From assembly GCF_901875635.1 (NCBI RefSeq), contig NZ_CABFMN010000101.1, positions 1 to 53,198 on the forward strand: a DNA stretch of 53,198 nucleotides, read 5' to 3'. The stretch is from Xylophilus ampelinus (lineage in GTDB: Bacteria; Pseudomonadota; Gammaproteobacteria; Burkholderiales; Burkholderiaceae_C). Under the pieces are notes generated by a model that had not been told where the DNA came from, did no database searches, and worked only from the letters and a program-made list of their open reading frames with translations. Position 1 is the first letter of the stretch; each line of letters opens with the position of its first letter. Below, one piece after another: positions 44,244 to 50,937 of the stretch. Made by a program: the position numbers and the translations under genes.

Positions 44244-44865
44244 AATCAACGTCGGGCGCCTTCGCCAAGGCTCGCTCGCGGGCCGCCAGACAGCGTTGGT
44301 GTGCCTGGCGTTGTCGGTGCTTGCGTTGTTCACCACGCCAGCGGCCGCCCAGCCATCGTTCCGAGGCGTCCGAGCCGAGAGCGCACCGGCCGCACGAACG
44401 GGCATCGCCGCGTCGACCATCACCGCGGCCTTCACGCCGGGCGACGCCCTGCCACTCGTGCTCGACACCATCCGCAACGCCAGAGCCACCCTGTACGTGG
44501 CCGCCTACTCGTTCACGAGCAAGCCGGTGGCCACCGCGCTGCGCGACGCACAGCGGCGAGGCGTCAAGGTGTTCGTCGTCATCGACGCCGGGGAGGCGAC
44601 CAAGGGCTACTCGGCCGCCCGGTTCCTCGCGAACGAAGGCGTCCCGGTCCGGACCAACGCGCGCTACGCGTTGCAGCACAACAAATTCATCGTCGCCGAC
44701 GACGCCACGGTCCAGACCGGCAGCTTCAACTACACCTCGTCTGCCGCCGGCCGGAACGCCGAGAACGTGCTCGTGGTGAACAACTCGCCGGCACTCGGCG
44801 CCCAGTACGCCCGCGAGTGGCGGCGCCTGTGGGACGAGGGCACCGAGTTCCCGCCGGCCTACTGA
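44230..44865 (+). CDS. secreted phospholipase D-family nuclease (Nuc-like)
   Basis: The 211-residue protein has a signal peptide (about 17-40, VCLALSVLALFTTPAAAQ) and a single PLD catalytic motif: H150, K152, D157, then G164, S165 and N167 in LQHNKFIVADDATVQTGSFN. A single HKD motif and this size match the Nuc endonuclease of pKM101 and related plasmid proteins, which act as dimers. The inferred location is the periplasm; the role in conjugation is unclear. The ATG at 44230 lies inside the end of the preceding gene. Confidence 0.88.
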   Translation: MSAFEINVGRLRQGSLAGRQTALVCLALSVLALFTTPAAAQPSFRGVRAESAPAARTGIAASTITAAFTPGDALPLVLDTIRNARATLYVAAYSFTSKPVATALRDAQRRGVKVFVVIDAGEATKGYSAARFLANEGVPVRTNARYALQHNKFIVADDATVQTGSFNYTSSAAGRNAENVLVVNNSPALGAQYAREWRRLWDEGTEFPPAY

Positions 44866-44867
44866 GC

Positions 44868-45596
44868 ATGGCGCGTGCGCCCTCTTCGATTGCGCCGCAA
44901 CCCGGCCGCGGTGTCTCCCCACCAGCGACGGCGTTGGGCGCATGGGCGATCGCGGACGGCTCGCTCGAGGCCCTCAAGTGGATCGCGCTCGTGCTCATGG
45001 TCGGGGACCATGTGAACAAGTACCTGTTGCATGAGTCCAGCGCTTCGCTATACGCCTTGGGTCGGATGGTGATGCCGATCTTCGGATTCGTGCTCATGCA
45101 CAACCTCTGCCGTCCCGGCGCCTTGGCCAACGGCTTGCATGTGCGCGTGATCAAGCGACTCGCGATCTTCGGCGCCCTGTCCACACCCGCCTTCGTCTAC
45201 CTCGTCGGGTGGTGGCCACTCAACATCCTCTTCACCCTGCTCGTCGCCACACTGATCGTCTTTCTCTGGGAGCGAGGCGGCACAGCCCGCCGGCTCCTGG
45301 CATTCACCGTCTTCCTGGTCGGCGGTGCCCTGGTGGAATTCTGGTGGCCCGCCCTCCTCTGCTGCATTGGCGCATGGGCTTTCCTCCGGAAGCGCACCCC
45401 ACTGCGGCTCACCCTCTGGGTCCTCACCACCGCATCCCTGGCCGCGATCAACGGCAACTTCGCGGCAGTCGTCGCCCTTCCGCTCCTCTGGGCGGCCACG
45501 CGGGTCGACGTGCCTGTGCCTCGCATGCGCTGGGTCTTCTACGCCTTCTATCCGGCGCATCTGACCGCACTTGCCGCGCTCCTGGCGCTGCGCTGA
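44868..45596 (+). CDS. traX: TraX-family acetyltransferase-like membrane protein
   Basis: The 242-residue polytopic protein matches TraX, which acetylates the F-pilin N-terminus: the family start LKWIALVLMVGDHVNKYLLH and LYALGRMVMPIFGFVLMHNL are present, followed by about seven more hydrophobic helices. The start at 44868 comes two bases after the preceding stop. The N-terminal 30 residues are polar and Pro-rich. Whether it modifies the VirB2-like pilin here is not shown by sequence. Confidence 0.9.
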   Translation: MARAPSSIAPQPGRGVSPPATALGAWAIADGSLEALKWIALVLMVGDHVNKYLLHESSASLYALGRMVMPIFGFVLMHNLCRPGALANGLHVRVIKRLAIFGALSTPAFVYLVGWWPLNILFTLLVATLIVFLWERGGTARRLLAFTVFLVGGALVEFWWPALLCCIGAWAFLRKRTPLRLTLWVLTTASLAAINGNFAAVVALPLLWAATRVDVPVPRMRWVFYAFYPAHLTALAALLALR

Positions 45597-45660
45597 AACG
45601 GGCTGCCGGCGAGCCGCGGCGACCGGTCGACGGCGAGTCCCCGATTTGCGCAGACGCGCG

Positions 45661-45678
45661 ATAGCGTGCTGCTATAAA
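45661..45678 (+). promoter_or_regulatory. operator-like dyad overlapping a -10 box before a RHH gene
   Basis: ATAGC-GTGCT-GCTAT (45661-45675) is a perfect five-base-arm dyad that overlaps TATAAA (45673-45678), a good -10 box; no convincing -35 is seen. It lies 10 bases before the ATG of a ribbon-helix-helix gene. Autorepression by that protein is a natural guess. Confidence 0.45.
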
Positions 45679-45688
45679 TCGCGCTCGC

Positions 45689-46189
45689 ATGGACAGCTTC
45701 CACATCCGCATCCGACTCGAGCGCCACATCGCCGAACAGGCGATGGCGATGGCCAACGATCGCGGCCTGGAGCTGGGCGACGTCATCCGCATGATGGTCA
45801 CCAAGGCGGTGTTGTCCGGGGAATTCGCGATCGGTTTCGACAAGCCCTCACCGCCGCCAGCAGCCGAGACCCGCGCCTTTTTCGCCTACGACGACAGCCA
45901 GTGGGCGCCGCTCAAATCGGTGCTGGATGCCGAGCTGGCGCTGGCGCTCCTGAACCAGTTCGTGGCCACCCATACCGTCGAGATCGAGCGCCTTTTGGAT
46001 CTGGACCCGCCAGATGTCGTTCAGGTGGAGCAGCTCACACGCGAGCGCGACGAAGCGCGACAAGCCCTGGCGACGCTCGACCCACAAGATGCCAAGGCGA
46101 TCGACGCGATCGTCGAGCGGTACGCATCGCCTCGGGCCCCGACCCGGGCCCTGGAGAGCAGCGATCAGGATGATGGGGAGACCGCCTGA
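45689..46189 (+). CDS. ribbon-helix-helix antitoxin-like protein
   Basis: The 166-residue protein begins with a ribbon-helix-helix domain of RelB/DinJ character: MDSFHIRIRLERHIAEQAMA, then MANDRGLELGDVIRMMVTKA. The remaining part is acidic and helical (LDAELALALLNQFVATHTVE, VEQLTRERDEARQALATL) and could wrap a partner. The stop overlaps the next start (TGATG), so it is coupled to the zeta-like gene and looks like the antitoxin position of an operon. Known epsilon antitoxins are not of this fold, so the pairing is unusual. A dyad overlaps its probable promoter. Confidence 0.65.
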   Translation: MDSFHIRIRLERHIAEQAMAMANDRGLELGDVIRMMVTKAVLSGEFAIGFDKPSPPPAAETRAFFAYDDSQWAPLKSVLDAELALALLNQFVATHTVEIERLLDLDPPDVVQVEQLTRERDEARQALATLDPQDAKAIDAIVERYASPRAPTRALESSDQDDGETA

Positions 46190-47415
46190 TGGCGCGCACC
46201 GCTTCATTGAGCCGCCAGCCAGACCAACGCCCGCCGTCGGAGCGCGAACTGCGTCGGCTCTATGACCGCTGCGTCGTCACGGACCTGGCCGCGAACGCAC
46301 AGCCGGCCGATCAGCCCGTCGCGATGATCATCACGGGGCAACCCGGTGCGGGTCTCACCTTCGCCACGATGCAGCTGCGCCAGCAGTTGCTCGAGACCGT
46401 GTCATCGGCCGCGCATGTCTCGATGAACCGGCTGCGCGCCTACCACCCGCTGTGGGCGCGTGGCGGCGACATGGCACCCGAAGCCTCCGCGCGAGTCGCG
46501 GGTGACTGCGCGACCTGGTTCAATCGGCTCACGAAGGATGCGCAGAAGCAGCGGCTCAACCTCATTGCCGAGATGGAAACGACGGAGATCGAGTCCGTTC
46601 CGGCCTTGGCCAGTGACCTTCGGCGCAACGGCTATGTCGTCCAGGCCGTGTTCGTCGCGACGTCTCGGGAGGAGAGCCGCATCGCCATGATGGCGCGCTA
46701 CGAAATGCGGCGGCGCCAGGGCCTCGGTGTCGAACCGCCGTCGAGTCCAGCGCATGACTTTGCATTCGACAACGTAGTGAGCGTGCTGGGTCGGATGGAG
46801 TTCGACCGATCAGTGGATGGGCTTCGTGTGATCGCCAACACCGGGGACCACATCTATGAAAGCCGTGTCGTCGGCGACAAGTGGGACCGCCTGCCCCGCG
46901 CGGCAGCCACCCTCTCATCGCTGCTCGACAAGGAGGCCTCCGCCAAGGAGATGGTCCGGATCGCCATGCGCTGGGAGACGCTCGTTCAACGACTGGGCAC
47001 CGACAGCACAGTACCGCGTGAGGTGGCCAGCCAGGTGCTCAAGGGGCGCAACGACGCGGTAGCCCGCTGCGAGCGGGAGCCGGCGACCACGCGGGCCTTG
47101 CAATGGGCGCGAGAGGCCGGCGCGTTCCGGGTCATGAATCGCTTCGAGTTCCTCAAGGAGTTCCCGCACCAGGAACGCGCCGTGCAGGCCTTGGGCATCG
47201 CCGCCACAGAGGCCGAGCGCTTTCCGAAGGAACAGGCGCAGCGGCTCATCGTGCATGCGCGAGAGAACATCGCGCAGCGCATCGAGCGTGGCGACATGGC
47301 GCGAATCGCCGCGCGGCAAAAAAATCAGGAAGCCAAGACCAGGTCACCTGACATCGAGCCACCCACGCGGGACCAGTCGCGAAGACCGCGGACACCCGAC
47401 GATCCGTCTCGCTAA
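46189..47415 (+). CDS. zeta-toxin-like P-loop protein lacking key catalytic residues
   Basis: The 408-residue protein aligns with the zeta toxin/PezT kinase family, which phosphorylates UDP-N-acetylglucosamine: P-loop region VAMIITGQPGAGLTFATMQL, then VSMNRLRAYHPLWARGG (family xxD-LRxYHP) and SREESRIAMMARYEMRRRQG (family Arg segment). The P-loop lysine is replaced by Leu56 (GQPGAGLT) and the substrate Asp by Asn80. Both are essential in characterised zeta toxins, so it may be an inactive or repurposed member. The C-terminal 150 residues form an extra helical, basic region. It is translationally coupled to the ribbon-helix-helix gene. Confidence 0.8.
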   Translation: MARTASLSRQPDQRPPSERELRRLYDRCVVTDLAANAQPADQPVAMIITGQPGAGLTFATMQLRQQLLETVSSAAHVSMNRLRAYHPLWARGGDMAPEASARVAGDCATWFNRLTKDAQKQRLNLIAEMETTEIESVPALASDLRRNGYVVQAVFVATSREESRIAMMARYEMRRRQGLGVEPPSSPAHDFAFDNVVSVLGRMEFDRSVDGLRVIANTGDHIYESRVVGDKWDRLPRAAATLSSLLDKEASAKEMVRIAMRWETLVQRLGTDSTVPREVASQVLKGRNDAVARCEREPATTRALQWAREAGAFRVMNRFEFLKEFPHQERAVQALGIAATEAERFPKEQAQRLIVHARENIAQRIERGDMARIAARQKNQEAKTRSPDIEPPTRDQSRRPRTPDDPSR

Positions 47416-47488
47416 CGGCCCTCGACCACGGCTCCGGAGGTCGCACGCGATCTGAGCGGCGAGGTTGATCCAGCGTGAGCGCGGGCGA

Positions 47489-47695
47489 TCAGCCCACCGA
47501 CACGGTGACGGGCCCGATGCCGCGATACACCACCTCGCCGTTGGAGGACGTCACGGTCCACCGGCCGTCATGCTCCGCAGCAGGCGTCACTTCATAGTCG
47601 CTCGCGCGCAGTGGCAGCGAGACTTCCTCAAGCACGGTATCGCTGTACCAGACGGGGTGGCGCAGCATCGTGGGGGCAGAGTCGAACAGGTCCAT
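47489..47695 (-). CDS. small hypothetical beta-rich protein
   Basis: The 68-residue soluble protein (MDLFDSAPTMLRHPVWYSDT...) has a beta-rich body ending in VYRGIGPVTVSVG. It converges with the zeta-like gene. A longer frame reaches 47749, but the extra residues are Arg/Pro-rich and unlikely. No ribosome binding site is clear and no family is recognised. It is transcribed away from the LexA-like box at 47915-47940. Confidence 0.45.
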   Translation of the reverse strand: MDLFDSAPTMLRHPVWYSDTVLEEVSLPLRASDYEVTPAAEHDGRWTVTSSNGEVVYRGIGPVTVSVG

Positions 47696-47914
47696 GAGGG
47701 GCGCGATTGTGCGTGAAGGAAACGGCCGCCGAGGTCGGCTGGCAAACACGTGGCCGTCCAGCCCCGGCCAGGACTTCCCAAGACATGCCGCGGCTCATCC
47801 TGCAAGCTGTGGCTTTAGACAAAGAACAGCGGCCGACGGCCAGCGGGCCACATCAAGGCAGCCCACACGCCTCATCAAATGACATCGCTTGGCGCAAGCG
47901 GCCTGGGATCACCC

Positions 47915-47940
47915 AGATACTGGACAAATATACAGTATCT
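47915..47940. promoter_or_regulatory. LexA (SOS) box, near-perfect palindrome
   Basis: AGATACTG (47915-47922) and CAGTATCT (47933-47940) are exact eight-base arms around ten bases. The inner part TACTG-N10-CAGTA, with the AT-rich centre GACAAATATA, fits the consensus LexA operator closely. It sits in a 407-base gap (47696-48102) between a minus-strand and a plus-strand gene. The same gap contains a tiny frame 48036-48128 (MQLEVVSRGAPAEALNAGAA) and a weak hairpin with a short T-run (47993-48025). Confidence 0.75.
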
Positions 47941-48102
47941 GCATTAGACTGCTTTCCTTGCAGTTGTCATTTCTCGGGCGCTCCCCCTCAGCCTTTCGCT
48001 GGCGGAAAGCGACCCGGCCTTTTTGGACCAATGCCATGCAACTCGAAGTCGTGTCTCGCGGCGCACCCGCGGAAGCCTTGAACGCCGGCGCAGCAGCACG
48101 AG

Positions 48103-48519
48103 GTGAGCGTTGGGCTGGCGCAGCCTAGCGATTTCACTGCGAAGGTCCGCTTCGCCATTGCCGACTGGCTCACGCGTGCCGTGGACGATGCGGAGGATGT
48201 ACTCGAAGTGATCCGTGCCGGCGGCCTGACTGCAACGCTGATCAGGCCGCTGTCGGGCGTGCAGGTCGAGGTGAATCTGGACCGACGACCCAGCCCGCTG
48301 GCTTCCTTCGGGATCCTGAAGCCCGCCGACGCGCTGTCTGAGCCCGTCATCGACATTGCGCGACGCTGGAAGCAATCCCTCCCAGCGCAGCCGAACGTTG
48401 ACGAGGTGCTTGCGATCTTCCACGGCGATCACCGTGCAGCCTGGGCGGACATTCGCCACCAATTGGACGCACACCCGCATTTGGTGCGGCAGGCGGCCGA
48501 GGCGCTGCAACACGTTTGA
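48103..48519 (+). CDS. hypothetical protein downstream of a LexA box
   Basis: The 138-residue soluble alpha/beta protein (MSVGLAQPSDFTAKVRFAIA, then GLTATLIRPLSGVQVEVNLD) ends in a helical region (VDEVLAIFHGDHRAAWADIR). The coordinates start at a GTG with a weak ribosome binding site. A 30-codon frame in another register begins at 48036 and overlaps it, so a different start or a frameshifted N-terminus is possible. It is the first plus-strand gene after the LexA-like box and may be SOS-controlled. No family is recognised. Confidence 0.6.
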   Translation: MSVGLAQPSDFTAKVRFAIADWLTRAVDDAEDVLEVIRAGGLTATLIRPLSGVQVEVNLDRRPSPLASFGILKPADALSEPVIDIARRWKQSLPAQPNVDEVLAIFHGDHRAAWADIRHQLDAHPHLVRQAAEALQHV

Positions 48520-48668
48520 GCGAAGCGGGAGCCGGCGCATGGACGCCGACCCGGGTGCCTCAGGCGGGCCCATTGAAGCGCGAGGCGTTCTCGCACTCGC
48601 TTGGCACCGAGACCCTCGTCGCAGACTTGGCAACACTGGCCGCCTGGCCTGCTTTGTGAACGCATCGA

Positions 48669-49757
48669 CTAGCGAATGCGGGAGTTCGGCGGCCGTGATT
48701 GTGCGGGCGTGTCCTGGGTCCGTTGTCGATCCCACCGCTCGGCAAGATGCTCGGCATCGGTCCGGACGGGCCGCATCTGATCCACGAACCGCTCGACCTG
48801 CGAGGCAAGTTCTGCCCTGCCCTGCTGACGAAGCGCTTCAGCCGTCGACTGCCAATCGGAAGTGACGGCATCGCGCGTGTCCTGCAGATCGGGCCGACCC
48901 GCATCCAGCGGCTGGCCACCGCCACGCCTACGCGCAAGCGCGTCCAGCACCTTGGCGCGCATGAATCGCGAAGGGCTCGGCGGATGACGATCCTGACGTT
49001 CCTGCGCATCGAGCGCGTTGAACGCACGCATCGCTCGCAGGCGGTGGTGGATCGGATCGCGCAACGGGCGACGCGTCTGTCCGCGAACCTGCCGCGGCGT
49101 CGCATTGGCCGCCACACCCTGCTCTCGCATCAGCTCGGCGAACTGCTCGCGCCAACGTCGCAATGTGTCCTTGCGGATGTACAGGCGCTTGCGCGGCTCG
49201 TACTCGTGCTCGCACTTCACGACCAGATGAACGTGCGGGTGCGCCTGGTCCGCGTGCAGCACCATCGCGTAGCGGTGCTGAAGAGCAAAGTTCTCGCGTG
49301 CGAAGACCTTCGCTGCCGCCAGCACTTTGTCCGGTGGCGTGCCCGCGGGCATCGACAGCACGATGTTGTGCACGAGCTTGGAGCGCGTGTCTTTCTCCCC
49401 TTCCGCCGGCTTGGGCCGATGTGCGCCACGGCACTGATCGAGACCCCAGTCGTCGATGAGCGCGTCGGCCGCCTCCTTGCCCTCCATCTCGAGGCCGTCG
49501 TCGGTCTCTATCGAGAGCTTGCCGTGTCGGCCGACGTACTTCAGGTGCGCCCGCACGGTGCCGGCGTCGCGTCCGCCACCCGACACCTTGATCATGACCT
49601 CGGGCGTGCGTCCGACGGTGCGCTGCACCTGCTCGATCTGGTCTTGACCCAGCTGAAGCGTGCCACCGGGCCCGCGGCGGCCGTAACTGACGATGTCCAG
49701 CGCCAGGTCGCGCCCCGCCCCGAAAGAGCGAGTGAGCTTGACCATCTGCTTAGGCAT
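48669..49757 (-). CDS. MOBP-type relaxase (VirD2-like)
   Basis: The 362-residue relaxase nicks oriT and pilots the transferred strand. The candidate catalytic tyrosine is Y74 in RAHLKYVGRHGK, and the metal-binding motif is H168-A-D170 with H175 and H177 in LHADQAHPHVHLVV (the HxDxxxPHxH pattern of VirD2/TraI). There is a basic N-terminal extension of about 50 residues before the Tyr motif, and the last ~150 residues are basic and Arg-rich. The start at 49757 has GGGAGG eight bases upstream and overlaps the end of the accessory gene by eight bases. Confidence 0.9.
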   Translation of the reverse strand: MPKQMVKLTRSFGAGRDLALDIVSYGRRGPGGTLQLGQDQIEQVQRTVGRTPEVMIKVSGGGRDAGTVRAHLKYVGRHGKLSIETDDGLEMEGKEAADALIDDWGLDQCRGAHRPKPAEGEKDTRSKLVHNIVLSMPAGTPPDKVLAAAKVFARENFALQHRYAMVLHADQAHPHVHLVVKCEHEYEPRKRLYIRKDTLRRWREQFAELMREQGVAANATPRQVRGQTRRPLRDPIHHRLRAMRAFNALDAQERQDRHPPSPSRFMRAKVLDALARRRGGGQPLDAGRPDLQDTRDAVTSDWQSTAEALRQQGRAELASQVERFVDQMRPVRTDAEHLAERWDRQRTQDTPAQSRPPNSRIR

Positions 49758-50349
49758 GAGTGCCCTCCCAACTCTGGAGATTCCGCCGCACAACTTCGGA
49801 CGACGCTTCGCGTGCCGCAGCGACTTCAACCCGGAGCCGCTCCATGAGGTCTCGAAGCTCAGACAGGTCCTGCGCGCTCAAAGTGTTCGGCGCCGCGAAC
49901 ACGCGAAGCTCGCGTCCCAGTGCAGCGATATGCGCACTAAGACTTTTGACGACATCCAGCTCTGGGGGCGGGAGGACATCGGCGGCGCGAACGTGGTTGT
50001 GGATCAGAAGCGCGAGGTAGGTGCCAGTCCGCATGCCGCGCGCTTCAGCCCGCGCGGCCGCTTGGACTCGATCGCCTCGACGCAGCCGCAACGAGATGCG
50101 GTCGTCGGCCGGTGCACCGGCGAACGCATCGTGCGAACCGTCAGTCTCCACACCGCTGTCCGGACGCACCCCGTTGTTAGCCAGCACGCCGTCGATGAGC
50201 CTGGTCATGAGCGCCGACACCGACAGCTGATGCTGCGACGCGAGCGCCGCGAACCGCGTGCGGGTTTCGTCTGAAACCCGCACGCCGATGACGCTGGAAG
50301 CACTACGCGAAGTCAATGTTGGCCCATGTCTGTTAACACTGTCCTGCAA
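49750..50349 (-). CDS. relaxosome accessory protein with two ribbon-helix-helix-like segments (MobC/TraJ-like)
   Basis: The 199-residue protein precedes and overlaps the relaxase gene. It shows two ribbon-helix-helix-like stretches: VIGVRVSDETRTRFAALASQ...LSVSALMTRLIDGVL (about 20-56) and RISLRLRRGDRVQAAARAEA...GTYLALLIHN (about 84-117). The C-terminus resembles MobC proteins with LGRELRVFAAPN and a helical end. It probably binds oriT and recruits the relaxase. The start used is a TTG at 50349, supported by AGGA about eight bases upstream; a TTG at 50316 is an alternative. The ribosome binding site coincides with the complement of the candidate nic sequence. Confidence 0.75.
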   Translation of the reverse strand: MQDSVNRHGPTLTSRSASSVIGVRVSDETRTRFAALASQHQLSVSALMTRLIDGVLANNGVRPDSGVETDGSHDAFAGAPADDRISLRLRRGDRVQAAARAEARGMRTGTYLALLIHNHVRAADVLPPPELDVVKSLSAHIAALGRELRVFAAPNTLSAQDLSELRDLMERLRVEVAAAREASSEVVRRNLQSWEGTHA

Positions 50350-50362
50350 GTGTCTATCCTGC
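50336..50362 (+). other. candidate oriT with RK2-like nic core
   Basis: An inverted repeat ACACT (50336-50340) and AGTGT (50349-50353) is followed three bases later by ATCCTGC (50356-50362), within TATCCTGCCC. RK2/IncP nic regions carry the same TATCCTGCCC core, cut after the G, with an inverted repeat on the 5' side. Location beside the relaxosome genes fits. Transfer from this nick would send the ParB-like gene in first and the vir genes last. Confidence 0.6.
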
Positions 50363-50621
50363 CCTCAATGCAGCACAAGGACTTTGCGTTCGGCGCCGCG
50401 AACAAACTTCGCACGAGCGTCAGTCGACCGCCCTACCACCGCCTTGTTTGACCTTCGAACCCAGGTCCCTCAATCGGTCTCAGATCGCGCGCATCGCAGG
50501 ATGCCGCTCCTGATCTCTTGGCCCGTCGTCTCACCCGACCGATGCCCCCGGGCTATGCCTCTCGACACCCGCTGGCCAGCATCTGACGCGCATGCCATTC
50601 GCGGGCGTCGAGCGCACCACC

Positions 50622-50858
50622 TCACGGCCGAGCCCGCGACCGCCGCGCTGAACGATCGCCACCCGCAGGCAACACCACAGGTGCCAGATCACGCGTGCTG
50701 CCGATCCCGTCGAGCCTGGGCTGCAAGCGCGTGGCGAACTCGCCATGCGGTGAACGCTGCGCGGGTGCTGGTTCAACGTTGGGCGCAGACAGGACCACCA
50801 CGAGGGCAACTGCGCCGCAGATGTTGGCAGCGACGGCGAGAGCAATGAGCTTGGACAT
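50622..50858 (-). CDS. small exported or membrane-anchored protein
   Basis: The 78-residue product begins MSKLIALAVAANICGAVALV with an N-terminal membrane helix or signal peptide and continues with a polar, Pro/Arg-rich tail. The start at 50858 has AAGGGA about nine bases upstream. It lies 79 bases downstream of the ParB-like gene on the same strand. No family is recognised; small anchored proteins of this type are common in plasmid leading and transfer regions. Confidence 0.5.
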   Translation of the reverse strand: MSKLIALAVAANICGAVALVVVLSAPNVEPAPAQRSPHGEFATRLQPRLDGIGSTRDLAPVVLPAGGDRSARRSRARP

Positions 50859-50937
50859 GACACAATTCCCTTCATAAGAAGCAATGGCAACTCGATGGGC
50901 CGGGAGGCCACGCCCGCAAGGCGTGACCTCCCGAAGC

